Of a stretch of 64,000 nucleotides of DNA, positions 19,056 through 30,302 are shown piece by piece. The notes under the pieces are model-generated. The model made no database searches. It saw only the letters and a list, made by a program, of their open reading frames with translations, and had not been told where the DNA came from. A program made the position numbers and the translations under genes. How positions within the stretch are numbered: the first letter of the stretch is position 1; each line of letters opens with the position of its first letter. Source of the stretch: Shewanella pneumatophori (lineage in GTDB: Bacteria; Pseudomonadota; Gammaproteobacteria; Enterobacterales; Shewanellaceae); contig NZ_JAKILB010000005.1 of the NCBI RefSeq assembly GCF_023283895.1, forward strand, positions 62,001-126,000, given 5' to 3'.

Positions 19056-20027
19056 TTAATTGCTACGCTGAGTCGCAATCATAGCCAGTGAGATTAGTGC
19101 GGTCTTGTAATCTGAATCTGGAATGATAGAAAGTGCCGCGATGGCTTTTTCTGACTCTTCGATTGCACGTTGCTCAGTATATTCAAGCGCACCACAATTT
19201 TTAAGGGCAGCTAGAATCGTTTCGATATGCTCGGTACCGTCACCTTTCTCAATCGCTTCACGGATTAGTGCTTTTTCAGTATCGCTACCATTTGCCATAG
19301 CGAAAATGAGCGGTAGAGTTGGTTTGCCTTCTGCAAGGTCATCACCAATATTTTTACCAAGCTCTTCAGTGTCAGCGGTGTAGTCAAGTAAGTCGTCAGT
19401 TAATTGGAACGCTGTACCTAAATACTTACCGTAATCAGCTAATGCAGTTTGCACTTCTATAGGGCTATCAGCTAATAGGCCTGCTAAGCGAGTCGCTGCT
19501 TCAAACAGTTTTGCTGTTTTGCAGTAAATAACACGCATGTAGCTGTCTTCAGTGGTATCGGGGTCATTACAATTCATTAATTGTAAAACTTCGCCTTCAG
19601 CAAGCACGTTGGTTGCATCGGCTAAGATCTCTAGCACTTCCATCGACTTTAGCTCAGTCATCATTTGGAATGAGCGGGTGTAAAGGAAGTCTCCGACTAA
19701 TACACTGGCGCTATTACCAAATAGTGCATTGGCTGTTTCTCTGCCACGACGCAGCATTGACTCATCAACTACATCATCATGTAAAAGTGATGCGGTATGA
19801 ATAAATTCAATAATTGCTGCTAATTTTAGGTGAGAATCACCTTTATAGTCTATGGCTCGAGCTGCTAGTATAGAGAGCAGAGGTCGTAAGCGTTTACCGC
19901 CACCGTTAATTATGTAGAACCCAAGTTGATTAATTAGGGCAACATCTGACTCTAGTTGTTTATAGATCAGTTGATTGACAGCTTGCATATCGCTATCAGT
20001 CAATTGACGAATGGCGTTTAAATCCAT
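19056..20027 (-). CDS. ispB: Polyprenyl (octaprenyl) diphosphate synthase
   Basis: 323 residues. The first Asp-rich motif is LLHDDVVDES, with the chain-length position before it (IEFIHTASLLHDD), and the second is QLTDDLLDYT; GGGKRLRP is the isopentenyl-diphosphate-binding site. It makes the long isoprenoid tail of ubiquinone and menaquinone. It is divergent from rplU-rpmA, the same arrangement as in E. coli. Octaprenyl length is assumed from the orthologue. Confidence 0.94.
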   Translation of the reverse strand: MDLNAIRQLTDSDMQAVNQLIYKQLESDVALINQLGFYIINGGGKRLRPLLSILAARAIDYKGDSHLKLAAIIEFIHTASLLHDDVVDESMLRRGRETANALFGNSASVLVGDFLYTRSFQMMTELKSMEVLEILADATNVLAEGEVLQLMNCNDPDTTEDSYMRVIYCKTAKLFEAATRLAGLLADSPIEVQTALADYGKYLGTAFQLTDDLLDYTADTEELGKNIGDDLAEGKPTLPLIFAMANGSDTEKALIREAIEKGDGTEHIETILAALKNCGALEYTEQRAIEESEKAIAALSIIPDSDYKTALISLAMIATQRSN

Positions 20028-20309
20028 AAGTAGGCTCTAGTTCTTGTTGGCTGCTGGTTAACATACAGCGCAATTAAGGCTTAAATGTTATAATAAATGG
20101 ATTCTACCTAAATTTACGGTACAAGACAGCAGTTGTAAGTAATTGTGAGAGTTATTTGGGTCTTTTTTTATTCTATGTTAATTAAGACTTGTCAGCAGCC
20201 AGTTCTTAGCGTAAACTCCGCGACCATTGTCATTAAAGCTTTTATAGCACCCCTGCATCAAAAAAATATGTTTTGAGCGGCGTGTTAGAAATATCGGAGT
20301 AAAATAGCT

Positions 20310-20621
20310 ATGTACGCTGTTTTTCAAAGTGGCGGCAAGCAACATCGCGTTGAAGCCGGCCATACAGTTCGTTTAGAGAAATTAGAAGTTGCTACAGGCG
20401 AAACTATCGAATTTGACCAAGTTCTTTTGGTTGCTGATGGTGAAACTGTACACGTAGGTGCACCTTTAGTTGAAGGTGGTAAGGTTGTTGCTGAAGTAAT
20501 CAGCCACGGCCGTGCGGAGAAGGTAACTATCGTTAAGTTCCGTCGTCGTAAGCACCACGATAAGAAAATGGGCCACCGTCAGTGGTTCACCGAAGTTAAA
20601 ATTACAGCTATCAACGCTTAA
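20310..20621 (+). CDS. rplU: 50S ribosomal protein L21
   Basis: 103 residues beginning [17 protein letters not shown], the L21 signature, with the basic [16 protein letters not shown] segment that contacts 23S rRNA. First gene of rplU-rpmA; rpmA follows after 15 bp. Confidence 0.98.
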   Translation: MYAVFQSGGKQHRVEAGHTVRLEKLEVATGETIEFDQVLLVADGETVHVGAPLVEGGKVVAEVISHGRAEKVTIVKFRRRKHHDKKMGHRQWFTEVKITAINA

Positions 20622-20633
20622 TTAGGAGAATAA

Positions 20634-20891
<258 letters not shown>

Positions 20892-20918
20892 TCTGTAGCT
20901 TAAGCTAAGATTGATATT

Positions 20919-20950
20919 AAGCCCCGCCATTGGTGGGGCTTTGTTTTTTT
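20919..20950 (+). terminator. Terminator after rpmA
   Basis: AAGCCCC and GGGGCTT pair around a 9-nt loop that itself contains CCA/TGG, followed by TTGTTTTTTT. It separates rplU-rpmA from obgE, which then needs read-through or its own promoter. Confidence 0.85.
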
Positions 20951-20999
20951 TAAATTAAGTTAAATTGTTTTTTGGCGACTAGAATCGTTAAGAGTATAA

Positions 21000-22193
<1,194 letters not shown>

Positions 22194-22220
22194 TTTTGCA
22201 TAAGAGGAAGTTGAGACAAG

Positions 22221-22982
22221 GTGTACGCTACAACGCAAAATGACATTACTCGTCAGGTCGTTAGAGTTGCTCAACTTCTGCTTGCTTATGGCGCTGAATC
22301 TGAACTCGTTGAAGAGATCACTCAGCGTCTAGGCCACGCCTTAGGGTTAGAAAGTGTGGAGATTTCTATTTCCTCTAACTCACTCGTATTGACCAGCCTT
22401 TCTGTTGGCCGCTGTATTACCACCACCCGCCGTATTCGGGAACATGGTATTAATATGACCGTGGTTTGCGAACTGCAACGCATCTGCTTACTGACTGAAA
22501 AAGGTATTTATGGCCTTAATGAAGTAAGAAAAAGAGTAGGCCGCATTCAACCAAAAACTTACCCTGCAAAATATGTAGTGCCTATGATTGGCCTATCTTG
22601 TGCGAGTTTTTGTCATTTGTTTGGTGGCGACCTTAATGCTTGTTTAATTACGTTTTTGGCATCGGCCACAGGTATGTTTGTGCGCTTATCTATCGCTAAA
22701 CGTCACTATAACTTGCTACTTAATTTCAGTGTTACAGCATTTGTAACGACCTTAATTGCGCAAACTGGTTATCAGTTTGACTGGACCGATACACCTAAGT
22801 TGCCTATGGCTGCAAGTGTGTTAATGCTGGTGCCAGGTTTTCCTATGATTAACTCAATATCAGATATGGTTAAAGGTCAGCTAAATGTGGGGATCTCACG
22901 CTGGGGCCACGCAACTTTGCTCACAGTTGCTTCTGTTATTGGTATCACTATCGCGATGCAAATTGGCGGATTGTTTCTATGA
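22221..22982 (+). CDS. yjjP: ThrE-family membrane protein YjjP
   Basis: 253 residues with a GTG start. The cytoplasmic N-terminal ~110 residues (LLAYGAESELVEEITQRLG, ISISSNSL) are the conserved ThrE/YjjP domain, followed by about five membrane helices. It pairs with YjjB to make a split version of the threonine/serine exporter fold; the E. coli YjjPB pair was reported as a succinate exporter. Its stop overlaps the yjjB start (ATGA), showing coupling. Substrate here unproven. Confidence 0.85.
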   Translation: MYATTQNDITRQVVRVAQLLLAYGAESELVEEITQRLGHALGLESVEISISSNSLVLTSLSVGRCITTTRRIREHGINMTVVCELQRICLLTEKGIYGLNEVRKRVGRIQPKTYPAKYVVPMIGLSCASFCHLFGGDLNACLITFLASATGMFVRLSIAKRHYNLLLNFSVTAFVTTLIAQTGYQFDWTDTPKLPMAASVLMLVPGFPMINSISDMVKGQLNVGISRWGHATLLTVASVIGITIAMQIGGLFL

Positions 22983-23452
22983 TGTCGCTAATGTTGACCA
23001 TGTTAAACGACGCTTTATTCTCGGCAATTCCTGCAATAGGCTTTGCGATGGTATTTAATGTGCCGCGTCGATATTTACCCTATTGCGCTCTTGCTGCAGC
23101 GTTAGGTCACGGCAGCCGCACTATGTGGCTGAGCTTAGGCTTACCTATTGAATGGGCAACATTTCTAGCTGCAGCCCTTGTTGGCGTAGTTACCATCGCG
23201 TTTGCTAAGAAGCATTTAGCTCCACCATTAATGTATGCTGTGGCTGCAATCATTCCTATGATCCCTGGTACTTATGCCTTTAATACTGTTATTGGTTTAG
23301 TACAACTAACGGCACAAGCTGTAATGAGCCCAGAGCTTATCTATGAAGTGGTTAGTAATGGATTAAAAACAGTGTTTATTTTAGGTGCGCTATCTGTTGG
23401 TTTAGCTATGCCTAGCTTATTGTATTTCCGCTCACGGCCGGTCATTAAATAG
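22979..23452 (+). CDS. yjjB: ThrE-family membrane protein YjjB
   Basis: 157 residues, almost wholly membrane (about five helices), with GHGSRTM and IPMIPGTYAFNT, the conserved motifs of the C-terminal half of ThrE-type exporters. It works with YjjP, with which it overlaps by four bases. Confidence 0.85.
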   Translation: MMSLMLTMLNDALFSAIPAIGFAMVFNVPRRYLPYCALAAALGHGSRTMWLSLGLPIEWATFLAAALVGVVTIAFAKKHLAPPLMYAVAAIIPMIPGTYAFNTVIGLVQLTAQAVMSPELIYEVVSNGLKTVFILGALSVGLAMPSLLYFRSRPVIK

Positions 23453-23557
23453 CTTAATATTGCCTTTGATTGAGTACTCATGGTTGAATGCTCGCAGTTT
23501 ACGCTAGCTGCACGGCAGTTTTATCTATTTTAGAAATAATAATTAAAGGGAAGTCTT

Positions 23558-24040
23558 ATGAAAATCGCTATGATCGCCGCAATGGCAAATAACCGCGTAA
23601 TCGGCAAAGATAATCAAATGCCTTGGCACCTTCCTGAAGACTTACGCCACTTTAAAGCGATGACATTAGGTAAGCCTGTTGTTATGGGCCGTAAAACCTA
23701 CGAGTCGATTGGCCGTCCGTTGCCTGGTCGACATAATATCGTTATTAGCCGTCAAGCTGAGCTCACTATTAAAGGGGTTACTACGGTGACAAGTTTCGCT
23801 GAAGCTAAGCAGGCCGCTGGCGAGTGTGAAGAGTTGGTTATTATGGGCGGAGGTCAGTTATATGCCATGTTGTTACCTCAAGCCGACATTTTATACCTTA
23901 CAGAAATTGCTCTCGATGTTGAAGGCGATACTTATTTTCCTGATTGGAACGATGGTAGCTGGCAAGAAGAATCTCGAGATGTAGCTAAAAATGATAAACA
24001 ACTTGAATATAGCTTTATCAAGTTGGTGAAAAAATGTTAA
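23558..24040 (+). CDS. folA: Dihydrofolate reductase
   Basis: 160 residues. MPWHLPEDLRHFK carries the catalytic Asp28, MGRKTYESIGRPLPGR the NADPH-binding and loop residues, and IMGGGQLY the conserved Gly pair. It reduces dihydrofolate to tetrahydrofolate and is the target of trimethoprim. RBS AAAGGGAAG. In enterobacteria folA lies directly beside apaH; here a DUF3718 gene and a chemoreceptor come between. Confidence 0.96.
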   Translation: MKIAMIAAMANNRVIGKDNQMPWHLPEDLRHFKAMTLGKPVVMGRKTYESIGRPLPGRHNIVISRQAELTIKGVTTVTSFAEAKQAAGECEELVIMGGGQLYAMLLPQADILYLTEIALDVEGDTYFPDWNDGSWQEESRDVAKNDKQLEYSFIKLVKKC

Positions 24041-24140
24041 ATTTAACGGGTTGTTTAGTACCCTGTATAACGATAAAGCAAGCCTACTAGATAGCGCTAC
24101 TTTTCTAATAAATAAAAACTAAAAAAATAAGGAGTGTCAG

Positions 24141-24536
24141 ATGCGCTTGTTGTCTGTAAGCCTCGCTACATTGATGGTGGCATCTTCAATTTCTATTTCA
24201 TCAACCGCTACGGCTAATCAAGACCAATTGGCTGCTAATATTTGCAACTATGTTCAGGCTGATGATAAAAACCGTTTGCGTAAAAAGTTAAAAGAGAGCC
24301 GAGTAAAACTACGTAATATTTATAGTGGCGTATCTTGTAATGGCGATAGCCTGCTAAGAACAGCACTCAAAAGTGGCTCTAATAAAGTGGGGACTTTTGT
24401 TGCGAAGCGTTTACCTGCGTCAGAGTTAGGCTCTGCTGAAGCTGACGGCCAAACAATTGTTGCCTGGGCTGAAAGTAATGGCCATGGCGGCAGTGAAATT
24501 ACCAGCGCGATTAAATCGCGTATCGCCGGCGGTTAA
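24141..24536 (+). CDS. DUF3718 family exported protein
   Basis: 131 residues with a signal peptide (core LATLMVASSISI, cleavage near ATANQ). The body has NICNYVQADDKNRLRKK and YSGVSCNGDSLLRTAL, which I recognise as the DUF3718 motif; the two conserved Cys probably form a disulfide. Function unknown. RBS AAGGAG is strong and a terminator follows. Confidence 0.75.
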   Translation: MRLLSVSLATLMVASSISISSTATANQDQLAANICNYVQADDKNRLRKKLKESRVKLRNIYSGVSCNGDSLLRTALKSGSNKVGTFVAKRLPASELGSAEADGQTIVAWAESNGHGGSEITSAIKSRIAGG

Positions 24537-24549
24537 TTACAGCGATAAA

Positions 24550-24577
24550 AAATACCGGGATTACCCCGGTATTTTTT
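24550..24577. terminator. Bidirectional terminator, DUF3718 gene / chemoreceptor
   Basis: AAATACCGGG (24550-24559) pairs with CCCGGTATTT (24565-24574) around ATTAC, with T and A runs on either side. Confidence 0.85.
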
Positions 24578-24637
24578 TATCTATTTTTTGCTCTCTGGCC
24601 TAAAGCAGCTATTTCAGCAGCCTCAATTTCAAGCGTT

Positions 24638-26659
24638 TTACACTTTAAACTCTTTAACTGAAGCCTGCAGTTCTTCTGCTAGCTGAGCAACCTGATGGCT
24701 GGATTGCGCCGTTTGATCCGCGCCGGTTGAAGTTTCTTCAGAAATTGCGGCGATATGCTCAAGCTTTTCTGACACCTGTTGACTAACGAGGTTTTGCTCT
24801 TGTGCTGCATGAGCAATATGTGTTCCTGAGTCGTGAGCACGATGTACCGCATCGCTAATACTTTCTAGAGCATTATTAGCTTGTTCTGTTTTATCAACGC
24901 AAGAGTTGGCCTGAGTACGTCCTAGGTCCATTACTGCAACTGCCTCTTGAGTTCCTTGTTGAAGTACTTCAATCATCTGCTGAATTTCTTGTGTGGAATC
25001 TTGAGTTCGTGAGGCAAGGCTGCGCACTTCATCTGCTACTACCGCAAAACCACGACCTTGCTCACCGGCTCGAGCGGCTTCAATGGCGGCGTTAAGTGCG
25101 AGTAGGTTAGTTTGCTCCGCAATACCACGGATCACATCAAGGATAGAGCCTATCGAGGCGCTGTCGGCGTGTACCTTGTTGATAACAACGCTCGCTTTAG
25201 AGACTTCGTCAGCAAGCGCCAAAATAGTACGCTTATTTTCATCAGCAATTAGACGCATATGTTGGCTTTCATCGTCGGCTGCTTTTATTTGACTAAGGGC
25301 ATCATCTGCACTGGCAGTAACTTGTTGGGCGCTAGAATTTAGTTGAGTAGTAGCAGTAGCGACTTGATCAACTTGACTTTTTTGTTCCTGAATACCAACA
25401 GTTGTTTGCGCGGTAATCGCTGATGTTTCTTCTGCGGCGGCTGCTAGTTGATCTGAACGTTCTAAAATTCCTTGAATTAAGCCGCGTAGGCTATCAACAA
25501 GTTTATTGCAGTTTGCTGATAGTTTGGCAAATTCATCATGGCCTGAATCATCTAATTTATGAGTTAAGTCACCTGATGCGAGAACATTAAGCGCATGGTT
25601 AACTTTATCGAGTGAGCGAGTCAGTGGTCTTACAACTGCAATACTCACAAAAACAGCAACGACGATGGCAACCAACATGAGTAAAATAGTACGCATACTG
25701 GCACTATCTATATTCGCTATCGCGTCAGTACTAATTTGATTGGAGATGGTTTCGATATTGTTATTTAGCGTGGACATTTGCTGGTTCACTCTGCGCGCAC
25801 TTCGCTCTACTTCCTCAAGCAAACTTGCAGCGCTATCATTAAATGCTATTTCGTTTCGCTTTAACTCAGTTAATGAGTTACGGCCGCTTATCATGCTAAA
25901 TACGTTATTGGCTTCAGTATTGATCTCGTTGATTAGCTCTGCATCGACAACACCTTCCCAGTTTGAGGTGACATAGGTGACTTTGCTTTTAGCATCACTG
26001 ACTATGTAATCAAGCTCCTTAGAAATTGTATTAAACTTGGCTTTGTCTTTACTCCCCATTAAGTCAAAGCTCGTACTTACAATGCTACTAAAACTAAGCT
26101 CTAGATTACTTGCTGTCGCGGCTATCTCTTGCTCGGTTAGATCTTCACTCATTTCAAGGTCGATTAAGTCGAGTAGTAACGAAGCTGTATCATCGGCACC
26201 AATTTCAATATCATCGTAACGAGTCACAATTTTTTGCACGCTGACTAATGCATTTTCATGTGCCTGCATCATCTGTTTGCTTGTCGTATTGAACTTTGAG
26301 TAATCACTCTCTAATTGGCTAATAACGGCAGTAAACTCGCTATTATCGCTAACTAATGCGCTAAGTTTATCAAGCTCGCTATTGAAGATTTTACCTGCGG
26401 CAGAAAACTGTGCATTGACTTGCGGCATTTCGGCGACATTAGGGCTATGGTAAGCCACTAAGACCTGCTTTTCTTGCTGAGAAATTGTTTGGGTGAGCAG
26501 ATTACTGGATTCTAAGGCAGGAAGGCTTAACTGTTGTAAAACTTGAGTGCTTGTCTTTAGTTGGCTGTTGGTGAACCAAGAAGCAGCGCCGAGAACGAGT
26601 AATAGTAAGGTGACAACCGTAAATCCACCTATGACTCTAGTGGCTACATTTAACTTCAT
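24638..26659 (-). CDS. Methyl-accepting chemotaxis protein
   Basis: 673 residues from the ATG at 26659 (GGAG 5 nt upstream; 12 extra upstream codons rejected). First membrane helix about 11-31, then a helical periplasmic sensor of about 290 residues, second helix about 322-343, a HAMP domain, and a cytoplasmic signalling domain with the hairpin tip [19 protein letters not shown] near residue 520. There is no C-terminal CheR-binding pentapeptide (it ends EFKV). The ligand is unknown; the sensor is a helical-bundle type. A sigma-28-like promoter lies upstream. Confidence 0.92.
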   Translation of the reverse strand: MKLNVATRVIGGFTVVTLLLLVLGAASWFTNSQLKTSTQVLQQLSLPALESSNLLTQTISQQEKQVLVAYHSPNVAEMPQVNAQFSAAGKIFNSELDKLSALVSDNSEFTAVISQLESDYSKFNTTSKQMMQAHENALVSVQKIVTRYDDIEIGADDTASLLLDLIDLEMSEDLTEQEIAATASNLELSFSSIVSTSFDLMGSKDKAKFNTISKELDYIVSDAKSKVTYVTSNWEGVVDAELINEINTEANNVFSMISGRNSLTELKRNEIAFNDSAASLLEEVERSARRVNQQMSTLNNNIETISNQISTDAIANIDSASMRTILLMLVAIVVAVFVSIAVVRPLTRSLDKVNHALNVLASGDLTHKLDDSGHDEFAKLSANCNKLVDSLRGLIQGILERSDQLAAAAEETSAITAQTTVGIQEQKSQVDQVATATTQLNSSAQQVTASADDALSQIKAADDESQHMRLIADENKRTILALADEVSKASVVINKVHADSASIGSILDVIRGIAEQTNLLALNAAIEAARAGEQGRGFAVVADEVRSLASRTQDSTQEIQQMIEVLQQGTQEAVAVMDLGRTQANSCVDKTEQANNALESISDAVHRAHDSGTHIAHAAQEQNLVSQQVSEKLEHIAAISEETSTGADQTAQSSHQVAQLAEELQASVKEFKV

Positions 26660-26723
26660 AAGCGCTCCATTGTTATTATTTTTATTTAAAGTCACTGTTT
26701 TGGCGACACCTAGTTAATAGGTT

Positions 26724-26750
26724 ATATCGACCAGATGTCGCAATAGTTTA
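26724..26750 (-). promoter_or_regulatory. Candidate sigma-28 (FliA) promoter of the chemoreceptor
   Basis: Read on the minus strand: TAAACTAT, 11 bases, GTCGATAT. Against TAAAGTTT-N11-GCCGATAA this is 6 of 8 in each box with exact spacing. It lies 65 to 90 nt before the start codon, right after the apaH stop. It fits flagellar-class expression of a chemoreceptor. Confidence 0.55.
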
Positions 26751-26758
26751 ACTCTTTT

Positions 26759-27592
26759 TTAACTTTGTTTAACGTCTTTTAATTTATTCTGAGTAATTTT
26801 CTGATCTGATTCTAAGTGCCATAAAGTCATGTATTCTCCCCAGCAGCAACCAGTATCGAGTGCTAAGCGGTTAGCGTGTTGAGTTTGCCCCATAATTGCG
26901 GCCCAGTGCCCGAATACAATGCGGTAGTCTTTGGGCAGCTTATGAGAAAGTTGAAACCAAGGAGTTAAATTTGAATGGTTACAATGTTCTATTGGTGCTT
27001 TGCAGTTAAAATCCAGCGCGCCAGAGTCGGTGATATAGCGCATGCGGGTTAGGGCATTGATACAATAAATTTGCTGCTCAAGGCTGGATAATTGAGGCAG
27101 GTCTTGGTCAATATCATTGGTGTACATGTGCGCAATGAGAGCAGTTAGATAATCGGTTGACTGTAAGATATTACTCACAGCGTCAGCTCGTGCCCTTAGA
27201 GTTGCAAGTTCCCAATTTGGTGGAATGCCTGCGTGGGTCATAATGAGTTGCTGCTCGGGAAGTTCCTGATACAAAGGCTGCAATCTTAGCCAGTCGATGA
27301 TAGAAGCGATATCTTCAGCTGCAAGTAGTTCGCTTAGATGATCTTTGGGGTTCGCGCGCTTTAGTTGACCATGTATGGCCAGTAAGTGAAGATCGTGATT
27401 GCCGAGAACGACTTTTGCTGAACCCTGTAATGATTTGAAAAAGCGTAAAGTTTCAAGTGAACCTGGCCCTCTGGCCACAAGATCGCCAACAGCCCAAAGA
27501 GTGTCACGCGATGGGTTAAAAGCTACTTTTTCAAGTAGCAAGGTGAGTTCATTAAAACAGCCTTGAATATCACCTACAAAATAGTTTGCCAT
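26759..27592 (-). CDS. apaH: Diadenosine tetraphosphatase
   Basis: 277 residues of the PPP phosphatase fold: GDIQGC, GDLVARGPGS and GNHDLHLLA are the three metal/phosphate motifs, and a later GHWA is the fourth. It splits Ap4A symmetrically into two ADP and can remove Np4-type RNA caps in E. coli. It is 30 bp downstream of apaG, so they are cotranscribed. Confidence 0.95.
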   Translation of the reverse strand: MANYFVGDIQGCFNELTLLLEKVAFNPSRDTLWAVGDLVARGPGSLETLRFFKSLQGSAKVVLGNHDLHLLAIHGQLKRANPKDHLSELLAAEDIASIIDWLRLQPLYQELPEQQLIMTHAGIPPNWELATLRARADAVSNILQSTDYLTALIAHMYTNDIDQDLPQLSSLEQQIYCINALTRMRYITDSGALDFNCKAPIEHCNHSNLTPWFQLSHKLPKDYRIVFGHWAAIMGQTQHANRLALDTGCCWGEYMTLWHLESDQKITQNKLKDVKQS

Positions 27593-27622
27593 TTTTACCT
27601 ATTTATTATGATTTTATAATGG

Positions 27623-28003
27623 TTAGTGCAGTAATCCAGGTATAGATAATCGAAAGGCTGAGATTATTGCCTTAAACTCTTGTCCCTGCTCATCTGTCAT
27701 AGTGTAACTTCCCTCCATCACACCTAACGGTGTTTCTAGCACGGTACCGCTAGTGTATTCATATGAGGAGTTGGGTTTGATCGTTGGAGTTTCCCCGACA
27801 ACACCTGAGCCGTGAACTTCACTTTTTCGGCCCTCTGCATCGGTTATGCACCAATGACGACTTTTTAGTGTAATGTCTTCGTTGCCAAGGTTATGGATAG
27901 TAATTGTGTAGCTAAATAGGTATTTGTCTTCATCGGGTGAGGATTGGGTTTCGATATATGCTGTTTTTACGTCAACTCTAACTGATGATGCTAATTGATT
28001 CAT
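27623..28003 (-). CDS. apaG: ApaG family protein
   Basis: 126 residues, the single-domain immunoglobulin-like ApaG fold with RHWCITDAEGR, GVVGETPTIKP and the glycine-rich turn before SSYEYTSGT. Role unclear (linked to Co2+ resistance in Salmonella; possible nucleotide binding). First gene of apaG-apaH. In enterobacteria it directly follows ksgA; here 490 bp with a terminator and two repeats separate them. Confidence 0.94.
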   Translation of the reverse strand: MNQLASSVRVDVKTAYIETQSSPDEDKYLFSYTITIHNLGNEDITLKSRHWCITDAEGRKSEVHGSGVVGETPTIKPNSSYEYTSGTVLETPLGVMEGSYTMTDEQGQEFKAIISAFRLSIPGLLH

Positions 28004-28024
28004 ACAAACCCCTAAAAAGATGTG

Positions 28025-28135
28025 TCATACCAATAAGTATAAGAAGTTGAAGAGCTCAGAGTGTCGCGACTATTGAATAAACTCACAGAAGCGTCAGCTT
28101 TCACTGGCTTATCTAATCTTAACATTGATTGGTGT
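28025..28135. repeat. Dispersed repeat copy B (about 111 bp)
   Basis: Left end ATACCAATAAGTATAAGAAG then TTGA, four bases and CTCAGAG, aligning closely with copies A and C. Right end TGATTGGTGTCA is an inverted, diverged copy of the left end. The centre differs from A. It is in the apaG promoter region, its edge about 20 bp from the apaG start. Confidence 0.65.
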
Positions 28136-28171
28136 CATTATTTTCCTACCAAAGAAATAGCTCGGGTTATC

Positions 28172-28391
28172 TTATACCAATCAGTATAAGAAGTTGATCT
28201 ACGCAGAGTATTTTTTGGCAAACTAATTAGGGCAATTATTACAATAAACATTAGTTCTTTGGGGGATTATTCAAAGCAGAAGAAAGCAGGAAGAAACTGC
28301 CAGAATACAGAGTTTCACACGTTATAAAAATTTGCATAGATTTTACTGCTTAATTCTCGCTAAGCGCGGAAATGTTGTTGATTGCTATTTA
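28172..28391. repeat. Dispersed repeat copy C (left end clear, right end diverged)
   Basis: It begins ATACCAATCAGTATAAGAAG and continues GTTGATCTACGCAGAG, matching A and B. A stretch near 28353-28391 (TTCTCGCTAAGCG, then ATTGCTAT) resembles the right half of copy A (TTCTCACTGAGCG, then ATTGGTAT), so the copy may be about 220 bp with extra central sequence. The boundary is uncertain. Same orientation as B, 147 bp apart. Confidence 0.55.
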
Positions 28392-28437
28392 ATCGATGCG
28401 ATGGCTATTAACAGTCATTAAACGCATAAATAGAATA

Positions 28438-28461
28438 TAAAAAAAGGGCAGTGAATGCCCT
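28438..28461 (-). terminator. Terminator of ksgA operon
   Basis: AGGGCA (28445-28450) and TGCCCT (28456-28461) pair around GTGAA; on the minus strand the stem is followed by a run of seven T. It ends the lptD-surA-pdxA-ksgA transcript before apaG. Confidence 0.8.
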
Positions 28462-28493
28462 ATTTTTAAGAGTAAAATTATAGATGAATAAAA

Positions 28494-29297
28494 TTACTTT
28501 TTATCAAATACGTGGTTAGCCATTGCGACATATTGGTCGACACGAATTTGTTCTGGTCGCAACGTCGGATCTATACCTAACTGAGCAAAGTCTTCATCAG
28601 AAAGCATTTGCTTAAGGTTATTTCTTAACGTTTTACGACGCATATTGAAGGCTGTAGTGGTTAAGTTTCTTAGTAGCTCAACATCTTTACAAGGCCATGG
28701 TTTGTTTTTATAAGGCACTAAGCGCACTACCGCTGAATCAACTTTTGGTGGTGGTGTAAAGCATCCTGGAGGTACTTCAAGTACTGGCATCACTTGGCAG
28801 TGATATTGTGCCATTACGGTTAAGCGACCATAAGCCTTAGTTCCCGGCGCAGCTGAAAGTCTTAACACCACTTCTTTTTGCAGCATAAAGTGCATGTTTT
28901 CAATATGCTCTGCAAATTCAAATAAGTGGAACATAAGCGGCGTAGAGATGTTGTATGGCAGGTTACCAAACACTTTCATCTGCTTGTCTTCACGTACCAA
29001 TTGGTTGAAGTCAAACTTTAATGCATCGCCTTGATGGATTTCGAGTTTATCTTTAAGCACTGGGTGCTCTTGTAAACGCTCAACCAAATCTTTATCTAGT
29101 TCAACAACAATCAGTTTGTCGATACTAGTTGCTACAGGCTCAGTTAACGCCGCTAAACCTGGGCCAATTTCTACCATAACGTGATCGTTATCTGGTGAAA
29201 TAGCGCCAACAATGCGATTAATCACATTTTCGTCGGTTAAGAAGTTTTGTCCAAAACGCTTTCTGGCCGTATGGCCTAAATGTACTTTATTGCTCAT
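28494..29297 (-). CDS. rsmA: 16S rRNA dimethyladenosine transferase
   Basis: 267 residues starting [20 protein letters not shown] at 29297; a longer frame to 29336 overlaps pdxA and lacks support. [12 protein letters not shown] is the SAM-binding loop and GNLPYNIST the catalytic NLPY motif. It dimethylates two adjacent adenines near the 3' end of 16S rRNA (KsgA, kasugamycin sensitivity). It follows pdxA by 16 bp. Confidence 0.95.
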   Translation of the reverse strand: MSNKVHLGHTARKRFGQNFLTDENVINRIVGAISPDNDHVMVEIGPGLAALTEPVATSIDKLIVVELDKDLVERLQEHPVLKDKLEIHQGDALKFDFNQLVREDKQMKVFGNLPYNISTPLMFHLFEFAEHIENMHFMLQKEVVLRLSAAPGTKAYGRLTVMAQYHCQVMPVLEVPPGCFTPPPKVDSAVVRLVPYKNKPWPCKDVELLRNLTTTAFNMRRKTLRNNLKQMLSDEDFAQLGIDPTLRPEQIRVDQYVAMANHVFDKK

Positions 29298-29313
29298 GAG
29301 GTAACTTTTATCA

Positions 29314-30297
29314 CTAATTCTTGGCTGCCAAATCAATGGCTTTATTTAATGCGCAGACGAAACTGCCGATATCTGCAGTGCCTGTGCCTGCAAGCTCTAG
29401 GGCCGTACCATGGTCGACCGACGTTCTTATATAGGGTAATCCTAGGGTGATATTGACCGAACTGCCAAATCCTCTAGATTTTAGTACTGGAAGCCCCTGA
29501 TCGTGGTACATAGCAAGCACAACGTCAGCATCTTCTAAGTATTTTGGTTGGAATAGAGTATCTGCTGGTAAAGGCCCAACTATATCCATATCCAGTTCAC
29601 GTAACTCATTTAGTGCAGGGATAATAACATCAATCTCTTCTCTGCCTAAATGACCATCCTCGCCTGCATGAGGGTTTAAGCCACAAACGTAGATCCGTGG
29701 CGACGCAATAGCGAATTTCTCTACTAGATCACGATGTAAAATCTTGATGATTTGGTGCAAACGATCGCGAGTAATTGCTTTTGATACATACGCCAGAGGT
29801 ATGTGTGTTGTTACTAACGCCACTTGCAGACCAGGCGCTGCCAACATCATCACTACATCTTGACAGTTTGCTTGGTTAGCAAAGAATTCAGTATGGCCAC
29901 TAAATGGAATACCAGCCTCGTTGATAATGCCTTTGTGAACCGGACCGGTTACCACCGCATCAAACTCGCCAACCATGTTTTTCTCACCTGCAAATCGCAG
30001 AGTTTCAACCACGTAGCCACTATTTTGCTCATCAAGCTTACCGCAAACCGCTTCAGCTTCTAATGAGAATGGCACTATGGTTAATGTGCCGGCTTCTTGG
30101 GCCTTTGGTGGTTGGTTTGGTTGATAAGGACGTAGTTGAATTGGTAAACCAAGTTTTTTAGCACGAGATTGCAGTAATTGTGGATCGGCACAAACGACTA
30201 GCTCAGCAGGCCATGCCTGCTGAGCTAGTTGTATCACTAAATCTGGGCCTACACCCGCCGGTTCACCCGGCGTGATGGCTATGCGTTTAGTCGACAA
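29314..30297 (-). CDS. pdxA: 4-hydroxythreonine-4-phosphate dehydrogenase
   Basis: 327 residues. Metal-binding His are in TTHIPL (165), LNPHAGEDG (210) and MYHDQGLP (about 265). It acts in pyridoxal 5'-phosphate synthesis. The start is an unusual TTG: the frame opens TTG TCG ACT AAA CGC with GAGG 9 nt upstream, inside the end of surA, and no ATG fits the conserved [12 protein letters not shown] start. Gap to surA is 5 bp. Confidence 0.94.
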   Translation of the reverse strand: MSTKRIAITPGEPAGVGPDLVIQLAQQAWPAELVVCADPQLLQSRAKKLGLPIQLRPYQPNQPPKAQEAGTLTIVPFSLEAEAVCGKLDEQNSGYVVETLRFAGEKNMVGEFDAVVTGPVHKGIINEAGIPFSGHTEFFANQANCQDVVMMLAAPGLQVALVTTHIPLAYVSKAITRDRLHQIIKILHRDLVEKFAIASPRIYVCGLNPHAGEDGHLGREEIDVIIPALNELRELDMDIVGPLPADTLFQPKYLEDADVVLAMYHDQGLPVLKSRGFGSSVNITLGLPYIRTSVDHGTALELAGTGTADIGSFVCALNKAIDLAAKN

Positions 30298-30302
30298 TAG
30301 TA

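Noticed and set aside
20178-20363. Minus-strand frame over the rplU start
   Set aside because: Overlaps the L21 start and its leader, without a ribosome site; chance frame.
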